Of a stretch of DNA of 64,000 nucleotides, positions 51,378 through 61,723 are shown in pieces. The DNA is from an uncultured Ruminococcus sp. (lineage in GTDB: Bacteria; Bacillota; Clostridia; Oscillospirales; Acutalibacteraceae), in contig CADCOE010000024.1 in assembly GCA_902802985.1 (NCBI GenBank), positions 62,001 through 126,000 of the forward strand, read 5' to 3'. The notes under the pieces were generated by a model, which searched no databases, was not told the origin of the DNA, and was given only the letters and a program-made list of their open reading frames with translations. Made by a program: the position numbers and the translations under genes. Every line of letters starts with the position of its first letter. Within the stretch, counting starts at the first letter, position 1.

Positions 51378-52118
51378 ATGAGAAATTTGCTTGTAACAAT
51401 GATGTATGATGGTAAGGGGTATCACGGTTGGCAAATTCAAAACAATGCCCTTACAGTGCAGGAAGTATTTCAGAATGCTCTAAGAAAAGTAGTTAGCACC
51501 GTTCCTGATATAAAGGGATGCAGCCGTACTGATTCAGGAGTTCACGCCAATATGTATTGTGTCAGCTTCCATACGGAGCATACCATTCCCTGTGAACGTT
51601 TGACGGCAGCACTTAATCGGTTTTTACCCCAAAGTGTAGCGGTCACCAATGTACGGGAGGTAGCTGATGATTTTCACGCAAGATACTCCTGTATCGGTAA
51701 AGAATACATCTACAAAATATGGAACAGTGAAATCAGAAATCCTTTTTTAGATGGATACGCACTGCATTATTGGTATTCATTGGACGAAACATTACTAAAT
51801 AGAGCAGCACAATATTTTATTGGCTGTCACGATTTTACTTCGTTTTGTACAGTTGACGACAGCAGACGAAAGGGAGATTTTCGTCGTACTGTTAAAGCAG
51901 CGTCAGTTGTCCGTGATGAGAATATGGTAACGATTTCAATAGAAGCGGACGGGTTTCTTTACAATATGGTAAGGATTATGGTAGGAACGCTCCTGCTGGT
52001 AGCACAGGGAAAGATTGATCCCGAAAAAATTCCCGATATTATCAATAAGCTTGACCGTTCTGCGGCAGGGCCGACAGCACCACCGCAGGGATTGTATCTT
52101 AACAGGGTGATTTATTGA
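51378..52118 (+). CDS. truA: tRNA pseudouridine(38-40) synthase
   Basis: 246 residues. The catalytic Asp lies in the GCSRTDSGVHAN motif. Other family segments are MMYDGKGYHGWQIQ, AALNRFLPQSVAVTNVREV, and FLYNMVRIMVGTLL. It modifies the anticodon stem-loop. It is nine bases after ecfT, as expected for this operon. The next gene starts 26 bases after its stop. Confidence 0.95.
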   Translation: MRNLLVTMMYDGKGYHGWQIQNNALTVQEVFQNALRKVVSTVPDIKGCSRTDSGVHANMYCVSFHTEHTIPCERLTAALNRFLPQSVAVTNVREVADDFHARYSCIGKEYIYKIWNSEIRNPFLDGYALHYWYSLDETLLNRAAQYFIGCHDFTSFCTVDDSRRKGDFRRTVKAASVVRDENMVTISIEADGFLYNMVRIMVGTLLLVAQGKIDPEKIPDIINKLDRSAAGPTAPPQGLYLNRVIY

Positions 52119-52144
52119 AAATGACTTTAGGAAAGGATAACAAT

Positions 52145-53395
52145 ATGAAAAAAGCTAAAGGACGCTATCAAAATAAGGAAAGACGAATTGTTAACCGTAA
52201 ATATATGAGTTATGAAGATGTGCCGCTGCAGGATTATCGGGATAATGATCCTGTACCCAACAACTTGACAAGAAAATTTTTCAAGGTATTTGTCATTTTA
52301 TTTTTGTCGGTTGTTCTTGTATTGGCATTAATGAATATTGATAATCTGACTCCGGATAACATATCCCATTGGTTTCAATACGATTTTCTGGGAAAAACAG
52401 AAGGTGACGGTTATCCCATCGATTTTGACGGGACAGTTGTTAATACACAAAATTTTGATTTGTTAGATGGTGTACCGGTTTACTGCAGTGATACAGCCAT
52501 TACCGTATTAAATTCCAACGCAGGTGAGTACCAGACCTCACAGCACGCATTTGCCAACCCTATTACCAATGTATGTTCTGGTTATGCGATGATATACAAT
52601 GCCAATGCAACAGGTTTTAAGATCATTAATCGGGAAAAAATGATATACACGGGTTCTGCGAAAAGCAAGATTTTTTCGGCCGATATTTCTCCCAGTGGAG
52701 TGTATGCTCTTCTGACACAAGGGGAGGATTATTTGTCAAAATTGACGGTCTATCGCAAGGATCATCTTGAAAAATACACTTATTCATTTGCGGACTATTA
52801 TGTCAATCGTGTTTCCTTGAATAGAGACGGAACAAGAGCGGTACTTTCCGGTATTTCTGCGAAGAATGGCGGTCTTATTTCATCAGTCTATGTATTGGAT
52901 TTTTCTCAGGAAAAGTTTCTTCAAAAGTATGATTTTGAAGATTCTTATATTTATGAAGTCAAGTTTCTGGATAATGGAAATGCAGTAGCGGTGGGAGAAA
53001 AATCAGCCCATTATATCAATATTCAAGAAAATAAAAAGAAAGATTTTCCTTACAATTCCAGAAATCTGACCACTTATACCCTAAGCCGTAATTATGGTTT
53101 AATATTGTCACTTTCTAACAGTCCTGACGGAAGGGACTGCGATATAATGATGGTAAACGCTGAAGGCGACAAGTTATCCGAAATTCAAACCGGACAACAG
53201 ATTTTGTCTTTAGACTATCGCAACGGCAAAATTGCTTCTCTGTTTTCCTCGTCGGTGTTGATTTATAATGAGGAAGGCAAAAATATTGCATCGACAAAAG
53301 CATCGGTAGATGCCAGAAAAATTCGTTTTTCAAGCGACAGCGTTTTGTATGCTCTGGGCAAAAGCAGAATATTTCAACTAAGCATCGACTATTAA
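52145..53395 (+). CDS. Membrane-anchored beta-propeller-like protein (DUF5711-like)
   Basis: 416 residues. A basic N-terminus of about 50 residues, one transmembrane helix (FFKVFVILFLSVVLVLALMN), then an extracellular beta-rich domain with repeated WD-like units (ADISPSGVYALLTQGEDYLS; VSLNRDGTRAVLSGISAKNG; EVKFLDNGNAVAVGEKSAHY). This looks like DUF5711, a clostridial family without known function. ATG at 52145 with AGGAAAGGA is chosen over the in-frame TTG/ATG at 52115/52121. It may be co-transcribed with truA. Confidence 0.75.
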   Translation: MKKAKGRYQNKERRIVNRKYMSYEDVPLQDYRDNDPVPNNLTRKFFKVFVILFLSVVLVLALMNIDNLTPDNISHWFQYDFLGKTEGDGYPIDFDGTVVNTQNFDLLDGVPVYCSDTAITVLNSNAGEYQTSQHAFANPITNVCSGYAMIYNANATGFKIINREKMIYTGSAKSKIFSADISPSGVYALLTQGEDYLSKLTVYRKDHLEKYTYSFADYYVNRVSLNRDGTRAVLSGISAKNGGLISSVYVLDFSQEKFLQKYDFEDSYIYEVKFLDNGNAVAVGEKSAHYINIQENKKKDFPYNSRNLTTYTLSRNYGLILSLSNSPDGRDCDIMMVNAEGDKLSEIQTGQQILSLDYRNGKIASLFSSSVLIYNEEGKNIASTKASVDARKIRFSSDSVLYALGKSRIFQLSIDY

Positions 53396-53401
53396 GTGTT
53401 G

Positions 53402-53437
53402 AAAAAATGCGGTATCCAATCAGGATACCGCATTTTG
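53402..53437. terminator. Bidirectional terminator between the DUF5711 gene and htpG
   Basis: 14-base perfect stem AAAATGCGGTATCC/GGATACCGCATTTT with an AATCA loop, between convergent genes. Confidence 0.9.
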
Positions 53438-53461
53438 CTGTTATTAACAAATATTTGAACA

Positions 53462-55276
53462 TCAAATAAGCTTCATAACCTCAACGCTTCTTGTTACAAA
53501 GCCGTCCAGTTCGGCTGCAGTCAGTTTTCGCTGACTGATAACAGCTAGGTCATAAATATGTTTACAGAGAAGATTTTGCTTTTCTTCATCAAAATCACAC
53601 AATTTTTTGATAATATCATTATCGGTATTGACAATCAATGTTTCACTGGGTTTGATGGTATTTCCGCCGAACATATTTCCATAAATACGGTTAATATCAT
53701 TCATACGTCTTTCATATTCATTAATAGTAATGATAGCAGGAGTGTTGGTGGTTTTGAGAGCCTCAGCCTTTACTTCCAGTTTTTCAATACCGAGTGACTG
53801 TTTAAAGATGTCAATTATTTTTTGGTTGTTGTTTTCATCGGTGTTACCATCCGATTTCAGTGCATCACCAATTTCAGAGTCAATTCTTACAAACTTGGTT
53901 TCACTTTCTTTGTACTCCAAAAAGCTGACAAAATGAGCATCAATATTGTGTTCCAAAATAATAGCATCCAAACCGTTATCCTTAAACATTTTGACATACT
54001 GTGCTTGTACATCCATACCGGAAACATAATACACTTTATTGTCAGAATATTTTGGCAGTTCAGAGAAAGTTTTGAAGTCACCGTTAATAGATTGATAGAG
54101 AATAATATCTTTCATTCTGTCATAAAATTTTTCGTCTTTAATGCAGCCAAATTTAATAAAGGGAGAGATGTCATCCCAGTAGCTTTCATAATTTTTTCGC
54201 TCATTTTTATAGACAGAGGTCAGTTTATCGGCAACCTTTTTAGTGATATGTTTTGAAATTTTGGCAACATCACCGTCATTTTGCAGAAAAGATCTGGAAA
54301 CATTGAGCGGGAGATCGGGACAGTCAATGACGCCCTTGAGCAGCATCAAAAATTCGGGAACGACCTCTTTAATGTTGTCAGCAATGTAAACTTGGTTAGA
54401 GAAAAGTTTAATTTCCCCCGGCATTACTTGCAGTTTATCGGTTTGCTTTGGAAAGTATAAAATACCTTTTAATCTGAATGGATAGTCTACATTGAGATGA
54501 ATCCAGAACAAAGGCATATTGACATCAGTAAATGTTTCCCTATAAAAATCCTCATATTCTTCTGTTGTGCAATCTTTGGGAGCTTTGAGCCAAAGAGGAG
54601 AAGTGTTGTTAACAGGTTTTTTTTCTTGCTCCTCTTTGTTTGTGTCGTTGGAGGAGGAGAAATAGATTTCATAAGGCATAAAATGACAGTATTTTCTGAG
54701 AACGGATTTAAGTTTATATTCATCAAGAAACTCTTCTCCATCCTCGGAAATATGCATAATAATGGTAGTACCTTTTTCGGTACGAGTACCATCAGAAATT
54801 TCATATGTATGACTTCCGTCACTTTCCCAATGCACCGGTTTGGCACCATTGGCATATGAGAGTGTTTCTATTTCAACCAAATCTGATACCATATAAGCGG
54901 AATAGAAGCCTAATCCAAAATGACCAATAATACCGGCATCTGCGTCGGCCTTATCTTTGTATTTTTCGATAAATTCCTGTGCACCGGAAAAAGCGATCTG
55001 AGTAATGTATTTTTCCACTTCTTCATCGGTCATACCGATACCGTTGTCTGATATGGAAAGTGTTTTTGCATTTTTATCCAGATAAACGTCAATTCTCGGT
55101 TTGATATTATCATTTTCGGTTTCGCCCATAGAGCAAAGGCTTTGATATTTTTTAATAGCATCACAGCCGTTGGCGATAATTTCTCTGAGAAAGATGTCTT
55201 TATCGGAATAAAGCCACTTTTTAATGATCGGAAATAAATTTTCCGAATCAACTTTGATTTGTCCTTCTCGTTTCAT
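53462..55276 (-). CDS. htpG: Chaperone HtpG (bacterial Hsp90)
   Basis: 604 residues. The N-terminal GHKL ATPase has the catalytic Glu in FLREIIANGCDAIKKYQ, the ADP-binding Asp in ISDNGIGMT, and the lid-region GHFGLGFYSAYMVS. The middle domain has PLFWIHLNVDYPFRLKGILY and LPLNVSRSFLQND. The C-terminal dimerisation domain is short and divergent, as in several Clostridia. ATG at 55276 has ACGGAGG in front. It is downstream of ftsK on the same strand but has a promoter-like element of its own. Confidence 0.94.
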   Translation of the reverse strand: MKREGQIKVDSENLFPIIKKWLYSDKDIFLREIIANGCDAIKKYQSLCSMGETENDNIKPRIDVYLDKNAKTLSISDNGIGMTDEEVEKYITQIAFSGAQEFIEKYKDKADADAGIIGHFGLGFYSAYMVSDLVEIETLSYANGAKPVHWESDGSHTYEISDGTRTEKGTTIIMHISEDGEEFLDEYKLKSVLRKYCHFMPYEIYFSSSNDTNKEEQEKKPVNNTSPLWLKAPKDCTTEEYEDFYRETFTDVNMPLFWIHLNVDYPFRLKGILYFPKQTDKLQVMPGEIKLFSNQVYIADNIKEVVPEFLMLLKGVIDCPDLPLNVSRSFLQNDGDVAKISKHITKKVADKLTSVYKNERKNYESYWDDISPFIKFGCIKDEKFYDRMKDIILYQSINGDFKTFSELPKYSDNKVYYVSGMDVQAQYVKMFKDNGLDAIILEHNIDAHFVSFLEYKESETKFVRIDSEIGDALKSDGNTDENNNQKIIDIFKQSLGIEKLEVKAEALKTTNTPAIITINEYERRMNDINRIYGNMFGGNTIKPSETLIVNTDNDIIKKLCDFDEEKQNLLCKHIYDLAVISQRKLTAAELDGFVTRSVEVMKLI

Positions 55277-55312
55277 CTAAAAGACCTCCGTTTTATAAAA
55301 ATAAAGTAGTAA

Positions 55313-55340
55313 TATTTAGCACATCGGTACGATGTGTCGA
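55313..55340 (-). promoter_or_regulatory. Promoter-like element with palindrome before htpG
   Basis: On the minus strand, TCGACA (55340-55335), 16 bases, TAAATA (55318-55313). An inverted repeat CACATCG/CGATGTG (55320-55336, 3-base loop) fills the spacer. The -10 is weak. It is not the CIRCE sequence. Confidence 0.4.
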
Positions 55341-55358
55341 AAGCAAAATAAAGTATGA

Positions 55359-58250
55359 TCAAGCATCATCAGATACGGTCATATTTCTTTCCAGCCATTG
55401 CTGGTATGTCATCAGAACCTGACGAGGTTTAGAACCTTCGTGAGGGCCGACAATTCCCATTTGTTCCATTTCGTCGATCAAGCGGCCCGCCCTTGCATAT
55501 CCCAGACGCAGTCTGCGTTGCAAGAGAGAAGTAGAAGCCTGTCCTGCTTCTACAACGCATTGAATAGCCTGTTCCATCATAGGATCGGTATCCTTATCGG
55601 CATCATCACTATTTTTAGAATTATGTTCAGGAACAGCATTTTTTTCAATTTCATCAATCACATTTTTATCATATTCAACGACTTTATTTTTCTTGATAAA
55701 TTCAATAATATTTTCCACTTCATAATCTTCCACAAAACAACCTTGAACACGTATTGGTTTTGTTTTTCCGATAGGTGAGAAGAGCATATCGCCCCGACCC
55801 AACAATTTTTCAGCTCCGCCCACGTCCAGAATGGTTCTTGAATCGATTTGAGATTTAACAGCAAACGCAATACGGCTGGGGACATTTGCCTTGATCAGGC
55901 CGGTAATAACGTCAACAGAGGGACGCTGTGTAGCAATGACTAAATGCATACCTGCTGCACGAGCCATCTGAGCCAATCGACAGATAGATTCCTCCACTTC
56001 GTTAGGGGCAGCCATCATCAAGTCGGCAAGTTCATCGATCACAATAACGATCTGGGGCATTTTTTTGAGTTTAGAGGCTTCTTTTGGTTTATCTTCAGCA
56101 GCTACTTCTGATTGTGCCTGAGCCAGCATTTCATCTTCCTCGAAAGAGCGTTCATTTTCATCATAATCCAACTCTTCTAATTGAGTGTTCTGCCGATCGA
56201 CCATACGGTTGTACCCCTGCATATCTCTCACATTATGTTCCGCAAAAGTTTTATATCGTTCCAGCATTTCATTGACAGCCCAGTTCAGAGCACCGGCCGC
56301 CTTTCTTGGATCAGTGACGACGGGAACAAGAAGATGAGGAATACCATTATATACCCCCAATTCCACGACCTTAGGGTCGATCAGCATCAATTTCACTTCA
56401 TCGGGGCTTGATTTATACAGTAAGCTGACAAGCATAGAGTTGATGCATACCGATTTACCGGAACCGGTAGAACCGGCTATGAGCAGATGGGGCATTTTAG
56501 CGAGATCTGCCAAGGTAATTTTACCGGTAATATCCATACCAAGAGCAACGGTCAGTTTACTTTTGGCGTCCTGAAATTCTCTTGCCTCCACCAGATTACG
56601 CATTTTTACGATGCTGACATTTTTATTGGGGACTTCTATTCCAACAGCGGATTTGCCGGGGATGGGGGCCTCAATTCTGACACCGGTAGCCGCAAGGTTC
56701 ATTGCAATATCATCAGCAAGATTAGTAATTTTACTGATTTTAATACCAGCGGCAGGCTGTAATTCATATCTTGTGACGGAAGGACCACGGCTGATGTTGA
56801 TAATAGTAGTTTGTACACCAAAGCTTTTGAGGGTATCGACCAAAATTTTTCCGCTATTCTGCAATTCCTCCGCAATACTTTCTTCGTTGGTATAGGGTTG
56901 TGGTTCCAAAAGGGTAAAAGGAGGTTTGATATAATTTTCTGTTTCGATAACAGGATGGTCAATTTCAAATTTAGATACGGTTTCAGATTGAGGAAAGAGA
57001 GTAGCATCGGCAGGTTTGCTTTTTTGTTTTTTTTCGGGTGTTTTTTTCAATATAACAGGGGGTTCTTCATTATGGATCGGGTATACACCTTTTCTTCGGG
57101 CAGGAATGAAGTCATCATTGCCGAAGACAGGAGGAATGAGATCTTCATCATCGATAAATTCTTTTTTCTTTTTACCGCCAAGTAATTCTTTGATATTCAA
57201 TCCTTCGGCAAAGATAGGAGTATCATCGCCGGCAGTACTGGGATTAGCAGAATGATCGGATGAGTTAGTTTTTGTTTTTTTCTTTTTCTTAGGGGTGGTA
57301 TCAGGAAGTATATCGGGATCATTTTCAATCGGTTTTGGTGTTTTTTCAGTAGGTTTTGTTTTTTTGTGATTATTTTGTGGCTTATCTTCATCGTCTGAGG
57401 GAGAATCAGGCTGATAAAACGGTGTTTTGTTAATTCTGCGGAATTCCTGTGAAGCTTCCTTTTTTTTCATATCATTTTGTTGTTTTTCAATTTTCTTTTG
57501 CACATATTCTTCCTGAGCCTGTTTACGTTTTTCCTTTTTAAGTTCCTGCTGATTGGCACGAATACGGTTTCTTACTTCTATATTTTCGTTGATCCGTTCA
57601 GCGACGGGATCTTTAATTTTATCGAACACATTAATAAATAATGCTTCCAGCGACATTACCAAAAACAGCAGAAAACCAAGAACGGAAATAATGCCTGCAC
57701 CGGTTGCCCCTAAAAGTTTGGTAAAAGGGACACCCAGCAATCCACTGATGAAGCCTGCCCCAATACATTCGCTTCCTGCCCGGAAGCAATCCATTAATTC
57801 TGTACCATAATCTGTGAGATCTCTTCCGTTGCTGCTAAAGGAAAAAACGGCAGTTGCCAGCATCAACACCGTAGTGGTAAAGAAAATAATCTTTAACTGG
57901 TAACGATACGTAGATTTTTCTTTCATCAGTTGATAAGCATAATACACATTGATAAAAGGTACAATAAATCCGGTAAATCCGAAAAGTCCCCAATAGCACT
58001 GATGTAAAGCGTACCAAAGTTTTTCTCCCGGAATGCTGTATAAAAGTATCAATAATAGAGAGAATCCGGTAATAGCAAGTCCCTTTAAAAATTTGCTGCG
58101 TCGAAGATAAAGTTCAGCTTCTGCTTTTTGTCTTGCTCGTTCCTTAGCTTTTGCTGATTTAGCTCTTGTCGCTGATGTTTTTGGTTGAGATTTTGAATGA
58201 GAAGAAGTTTTTTTGTTTGCAGCAGTTCCTGCTGTCTTTTTTTCTGCCAA
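55359..58250 (-). CDS. ftsK: DNA translocase FtsK/SpoIIIE
   Basis: 963 residues. The first ~210 have four to five membrane helices, then a long charged linker (about residues 230-480) rich in Lys, Pro and Asp. The motor has Walker [14 protein letters not shown], Walker [14 protein letters not shown], and [14 protein letters not shown] gamma winged helix closes the protein ([20 protein letters not shown]). It pumps chromosomes at division and into the forespore. TTG at 58250 is chosen because GGAGG is directly against the upstream GTG at 58259 but 8 bases from this TTG. Confidence 0.95.
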   Translation of the reverse strand: MAEKKTAGTAANKKTSSHSKSQPKTSATRAKSAKAKERARQKAEAELYLRRSKFLKGLAITGFSLLLILLYSIPGEKLWYALHQCYWGLFGFTGFIVPFINVYYAYQLMKEKSTYRYQLKIIFFTTTVLMLATAVFSFSSNGRDLTDYGTELMDCFRAGSECIGAGFISGLLGVPFTKLLGATGAGIISVLGFLLFLVMSLEALFINVFDKIKDPVAERINENIEVRNRIRANQQELKKEKRKQAQEEYVQKKIEKQQNDMKKKEASQEFRRINKTPFYQPDSPSDDEDKPQNNHKKTKPTEKTPKPIENDPDILPDTTPKKKKKTKTNSSDHSANPSTAGDDTPIFAEGLNIKELLGGKKKKEFIDDEDLIPPVFGNDDFIPARRKGVYPIHNEEPPVILKKTPEKKQKSKPADATLFPQSETVSKFEIDHPVIETENYIKPPFTLLEPQPYTNEESIAEELQNSGKILVDTLKSFGVQTTIINISRGPSVTRYELQPAAGIKISKITNLADDIAMNLAATGVRIEAPIPGKSAVGIEVPNKNVSIVKMRNLVEAREFQDAKSKLTVALGMDITGKITLADLAKMPHLLIAGSTGSGKSVCINSMLVSLLYKSSPDEVKLMLIDPKVVELGVYNGIPHLLVPVVTDPRKAAGALNWAVNEMLERYKTFAEHNVRDMQGYNRMVDRQNTQLEELDYDENERSFEEDEMLAQAQSEVAAEDKPKEASKLKKMPQIVIVIDELADLMMAAPNEVEESICRLAQMARAAGMHLVIATQRPSVDVITGLIKANVPSRIAFAVKSQIDSRTILDVGGAEKLLGRGDMLFSPIGKTKPIRVQGCFVEDYEVENIIEFIKKNKVVEYDKNVIDEIEKNAVPEHNSKNSDDADKDTDPMMEQAIQCVVEAGQASTSLLQRRLRLGYARAGRLIDEMEQMGIVGPHEGSKPRQVLMTYQQWLERNMTVSDDA

Positions 58251-58292
58251 AGCTCTCACCTCCGTTAGTAATCAAACACAATAAAAACGACA

Positions 58293-58326
58293 TTTATCGG
58301 GCAACATTTGAATGTTGCCCGATAAA
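58293..58326 (-). terminator. Terminator after uppP (minus strand)
   Basis: Perfect 16-base arms TTTATCGGGCAACATT/AATGTTGCCCGATAAA (58293-58308, 58311-58326). On the minus strand a T-rich run follows a few bases later. Confidence 0.75.
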
Positions 58327-58327
58327 A

Positions 58328-59281
58328 TTAAAATACAAGTGATTTTCCTGTAAAGATATTTACTCCTGCAGAAAGTTCAATGATACTGATAACCACTACG
58401 ATCAAACCGACCACAGCGGTATAAATGATAAATATATTCATTCTGTCCGTTGAAAGAAGCCATTTAAATAATTTGATAGCAAAAAAACCGACAATGGCGG
58501 CTGTGATCATACCAATGATAATAGGAAGAAAATCGATCTGCACTTTCACTCCGTTTTCCGGTAAAAGAGCATCTTTCAATTCCAATACAGCAGCAGCAAG
58601 GATAGCCGGTGTACCAAGCAGAAATGAATAATCCAGTGCAACTTGTTTATTCATACCTCTGAACTGACTTGCAGCAAGTGTAGAGCCAGATCTTGAAATG
58701 CCGGGGAAAATGGCTGCTATGCATTGTGTAAAACCGACTGCCAAAGCATCGACAACATTATAGCGGCGTCTGCCGGCATTTTGAGCCTTTCTGCCCTTTT
58801 TTGTATAATATTCCACCGTTTTTTTATTTTTGCTGTTACCCAGATACAGCAACAAGCTGGTCACTAGGAGGGAAAGTCCCACTACGATCAAATATCCATC
58901 GCAGGAGAACTTTTCAGCCAAATCTTTGAGGTTCATATCGGTACCGGGAATTGGCAAAAAAAGTAAAAACAAAGGGATCAAACCAATGATAAGCATTACG
59001 ACAAGATTTCTTTCACCGTCCATTTGACTCCACTTAAATTGACCTGTAACAATATCTTTTATCATCAATCCGAAAGACCTAAGCAGCTTGATAACCAGTT
59101 TAAAGTATACCGCAAGCACAGCGGCAAGCGTTCCTATATGGAGCATCACCGAAAAAAACAGATTGCCTTCTTTCATTCCGAAGAAATGTTGACAGATTGC
59201 CAGATGTCCACTGCTTGATACAGGCAAAAATTCCGTCAAGCCTTGAACGATACCCTGAACGATTGCACTAAAAATATCCAT
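58328..59281 (-). CDS. uppP: Undecaprenyl-diphosphatase (BacA/UppP)
   Basis: 317 residues with about eight membrane helices. The active-site motifs are QGLTEFLPVSSSGHLAI (E, S, H) and FPGISRSGSTLAAS. It removes a phosphate from C55-PP to recycle the lipid carrier for peptidoglycan. The insert ~residues 155-185 (KNKKTVEYYTKKGRKAQN) is longer than in short UppP forms. CGGAGGT lies in front of the ATG. Confidence 0.95.
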   Translation of the reverse strand: MDIFSAIVQGIVQGLTEFLPVSSSGHLAICQHFFGMKEGNLFFSVMLHIGTLAAVLAVYFKLVIKLLRSFGLMIKDIVTGQFKWSQMDGERNLVVMLIIGLIPLFLLFLPIPGTDMNLKDLAEKFSCDGYLIVVGLSLLVTSLLLYLGNSKNKKTVEYYTKKGRKAQNAGRRRYNVVDALAVGFTQCIAAIFPGISRSGSTLAASQFRGMNKQVALDYSFLLGTPAILAAAVLELKDALLPENGVKVQIDFLPIIIGMITAAIVGFFAIKLFKWLLSTDRMNIFIIYTAVVGLIVVVISIIELSAGVNIFTGKSLVF

Positions 59282-59305
59282 AATTATGTACCTCCGAAAT
59301 AGACA

Positions 59306-59323
59306 CGGCAGTGCAAACTGCCG
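59306..59323 (-). other. Hairpin between tepA-like gene and uppP
   Basis: CGGCAGT/ACTGCCG with a GCAA loop, in the 69-base gap. The following T content is low, so it may be a partial terminator or processing site. Confidence 0.4.
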
Positions 59324-59350
59324 AAATTATGTTTTTACAGGTTCTGTTTT

Positions 59351-60154
59351 TTATTGTTTCGCGGTGTCTTTTTTCTTTTTCTTTTTATTTCCGCTTTTTT
59401 TCTTTTCAATCATTTTATACAAAGCTTTTACGGCATCATTCAAGTTGCCTATACTGTCGATCAGTCCCTCTTTTACTGCATCCTGACCATCAAGAATGGT
59501 TCCTATATCCATCACCAATTCATCAGTATTGATAGACAATTCATTGTATCTTTCAGCGGAGATAGAGGAATTATCAGTGACAAAGCTTGTAATCCTCTGC
59601 TGCATCCGCTGAAAATATTCAAATGCCTGTGGAACACCCAGCATCAAGCCACTCATTCTTACAGGATGGATGGTCATTGTGGCTGATTTGGCGATAAAAG
59701 ATTTTTTAGCGGCAACGGCAATCGGTACACCAATAGAATGTCCGCCGCCAAGCACAAGAGAAACGACAGGTTTTGTCATACCGGCCATTAGTTCGGCAAT
59801 GGCAAGACCTGCTTCCACATCGCCGCCTACGGTATTGAGTATAACAAGCAGTCCATCGATCAGTTCACTCTGCTCAACGGCAACCAGCATAGGAATGATG
59901 TGTTCATATTTGGTTGTTTTGTTTTGAGCAGAGAGGATATAATGTCCCTCTATCTGACCGATAATGGTCATACATTGTACAGTATATCCGCTGTTGTTTG
60001 AAATAATGGTTCCGGCATCTATAATACGATCATTATATTTGCTGTCATCCTCTTTAGATGTTTCATTATCATTAGGCTGTTCGGGAATATCAGTAACACT
60101 GTTAAAACCGTTCAAGCTGTGTTTGTGATTAAAATTGCAATTTTCAGAACTCAT
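59351..60154 (-). CDS. ClpP-fold serine protease, TepA-like
   Basis: 267 residues. An acidic, Asn-rich N-terminus of ~50, then a ClpP/crotonase-fold protease: [20 protein letters not shown], the nucleophilic Ser in [15 protein letters not shown], and the candidate catalytic His in [11 protein letters not shown]. The tail is poly-Lys ([16 protein letters not shown]). Bacillus tepA (ymfB), which I recall next to spoIIIE, has the same layout. Here uppP separates the two. ATG at 60154 with AAGGAG replaces longer starts. Confidence 0.82.
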   Translation of the reverse strand: MSSENCNFNHKHSLNGFNSVTDIPEQPNDNETSKEDDSKYNDRIIDAGTIISNNSGYTVQCMTIIGQIEGHYILSAQNKTTKYEHIIPMLVAVEQSELIDGLLVILNTVGGDVEAGLAIAELMAGMTKPVVSLVLGGGHSIGVPIAVAAKKSFIAKSATMTIHPVRMSGLMLGVPQAFEYFQRMQQRITSFVTDNSSISAERYNELSINTDELVMDIGTILDGQDAVKEGLIDSIGNLNDAVKALYKMIEKKKSGNKKKKKKDTAKQ

Positions 60155-60334
60155 ATTGTCACACTCCTTATCCATATTATTGGCATAAGTGCGTAACAAC
60201 ATACATTACTAAGTATAGCATTGTTTTGCAGTTTCTTCAAGTAAAAATCGATATAACTTCTGTTTAAATTATATAAAATTAAAGGAAATGATCAATCTGT
60301 ACAATAGGATATATTATTGTAAACAGTTTTTGTT

Positions 60335-61186
60335 TTACTTTGTAGATACAGCCAAGGAATGGTGATTGTTGATAATGTAATGAATAACATCTTCTTTGAG
60401 GAAATCGAAATTTTCATTTCCACATCTTATTGGAATGAGCTTTTCCAGATGAGTCTTCTCACATAAAGTATATAATGCGGATAAAAAATAAAGCTCATCA
60501 ATACATTCCGGCTTCAATTCCATATATTTAATAGGAAATGAAGGATAATATTTTGTAACAACGACTCCACTTGTAGAAACTAAGGGCTTATAGGCAGTAA
60601 ATATGAGAGAATCTCTGACGGTAGGAAGATGCACTTTAATTTTTGACGGACAAATGAGTATATCACAAGGGGAGAGTTTATCCACAGAGTTGCTGACAAT
60701 ATAAGAGGCACCGATTTCCCTCATCATTCGTTCGGATTCATTTTCGTAAAATTTCGGCATATTGCTGACAATGGTGATTTGAGATGTATATTTGAGTAAT
60801 TTTTCAACGAAAAGCGGATATTCTGCGTTCGGATCGTAAAAGGAAATTTTCAGATTATCACATTGTTCAGAACAATTTTCCAAAACATTGCAAATAAAAT
60901 TTTCCATCATTTTAATGTTATATTCGTTCCTGTTAAATCGGGTAAATGGTGTTCCTTTCAAAGAAATATCATCACTGCATAAAATTGTTTTTGACTCGCC
61001 TATAGTATGGTCATAAATCTTTTTGAATTTGATATTTCCGTGAAATTGCTGATAACAGATATTAAGCACAGAAATATCACCGTCTGAAGTAATTTTTTTA
61101 ATGATCTTATAAGGGCGAAAAAAAGACTTGATTTTTTGCTGTAAGGTTTTGCAGTATATTTTTTGAATTTCCAAAGAAACGAGCAT
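60335..61186 (-). CDS. Unrecognised protein with a possible Rossmann-like domain
   Basis: 283 residues; I do not recognise a family. The middle is alpha/beta (KLLKYTSQITIVSNMPKFYE, REIGASYIVSNSVDKLSPCD, ILICPSKIKVHL), like a nucleotide-binding half-domain. There is no glycine-rich loop, however, so cofactor binding is doubtful. No signal peptide. Both ends are rich in Lys and Ile. GGTGATTAT precedes the ATG. Its neighbours on the same strand suggest a separate transcript. Confidence 0.7.
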   Translation of the reverse strand: MLVSLEIQKIYCKTLQQKIKSFFRPYKIIKKITSDGDISVLNICYQQFHGNIKFKKIYDHTIGESKTILCSDDISLKGTPFTRFNRNEYNIKMMENFICNVLENCSEQCDNLKISFYDPNAEYPLFVEKLLKYTSQITIVSNMPKFYENESERMMREIGASYIVSNSVDKLSPCDILICPSKIKVHLPTVRDSLIFTAYKPLVSTSGVVVTKYYPSFPIKYMELKPECIDELYFLSALYTLCEKTHLEKLIPIRCGNENFDFLKEDVIHYIINNHHSLAVSTK

Positions 61187-61256
61187 ATAATCACCGTACT
61201 TTCCGTATAATCTTGTATATTATATGCTGTGTCTTTTTAAATAATGCCAAAACAAA

Positions 61257-61278
61257 TGACCGTGATTGCTCACGGTCA
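61257..61278 (-). terminator. Terminator after the hendecad lipoprotein (minus strand)
   Basis: Perfect 9-base stem TGACCGTGA/TCACGGTCA with a TTGC loop; on the minus strand it is followed by TTTGTTTT. Confidence 0.75.
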
Positions 61279-61306
61279 AGAATAAAATGATGGCGTAATA
61301 CATTGT

Positions 61307-61723
61307 TTATTGTCTGACATCACTAACAGTTTCAGAAACCTGTTTACCGGTTTTGTCTACCGTATTGGAAACAATATCAAGAGCATTGCTTACTGTATTA
61401 GAAACGGTATCTCCGACATTGCTTACTGTATTGGAAACGATATTGCCCGCATTACTGGTGGTATTGGTAATAAAGTTATCATCTTTTTTATTGTCATCTT
61501 TATTATTACCATCAACTACATTATCATCGGCATCGCCAATAATACCGTTACCATCTGTAATTTCGCCGTTGTTGGGGCGTCTGGTTTTGATAGTTCTGTT
61601 TTCAACTGTTGAATTGGTAACAGTACCGTTATTTTCCGGAGCATTACCGGTATTCATTTTACAGGCAGCCATACATCCGCACATAAGTACAGCAATACAA
61701 GCTGCCACAGCAAGTTTTTTCAT
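61307..61723 (-). CDS. Small lipoprotein with five 11-residue repeats
   Basis: 138 residues. A signal peptide (MKKLAVAACIAVLMCGC) with lipid-attachment candidates C17 or C21 leads into a disordered Asn/Asp/Gly-rich segment. Residues 84-138 are exactly five 11-residue units (FITNTTSNAGN, IVSNTVSNVGD, TVSNTVSNALD, IVSNTVDKTGK, QVSETVSDVRQ). Such hendecads form amphipathic helices in LEA-like and apolipoprotein-like proteins. No known family. ATG at 61723 with GGAGAG; the preceding in-frame TTG is not used. Confidence 0.72.
   Translation of the reverse strand: MKKLAVAACIAVLMCGCMAACKMNTGNAPENNGTVTNSTVENRTIKTRRPNNGEITDGNGIIGDADDNVVDGNNKDDNKKDDNFITNTTSNAGNIVSNTVSNVGDTVSNTVSNALDIVSNTVDKTGKQVSETVSDVRQ
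61310..61474 (-). repeat. Five 33-base tandem units encoding hendecads
   Basis: The 3' 165 bases of the lipoprotein gene are five degenerate 33-base units. The middle ones are clearly similar at the DNA level (TTACTGTATTGGAAACG-type on the plus strand). Confidence 0.7.

Noticed and set aside
61310-61474. 33-base periodic repeats as a possible CRISPR array
   Set aside because: The units are in frame with a lipoprotein, vary throughout and have no spacers.
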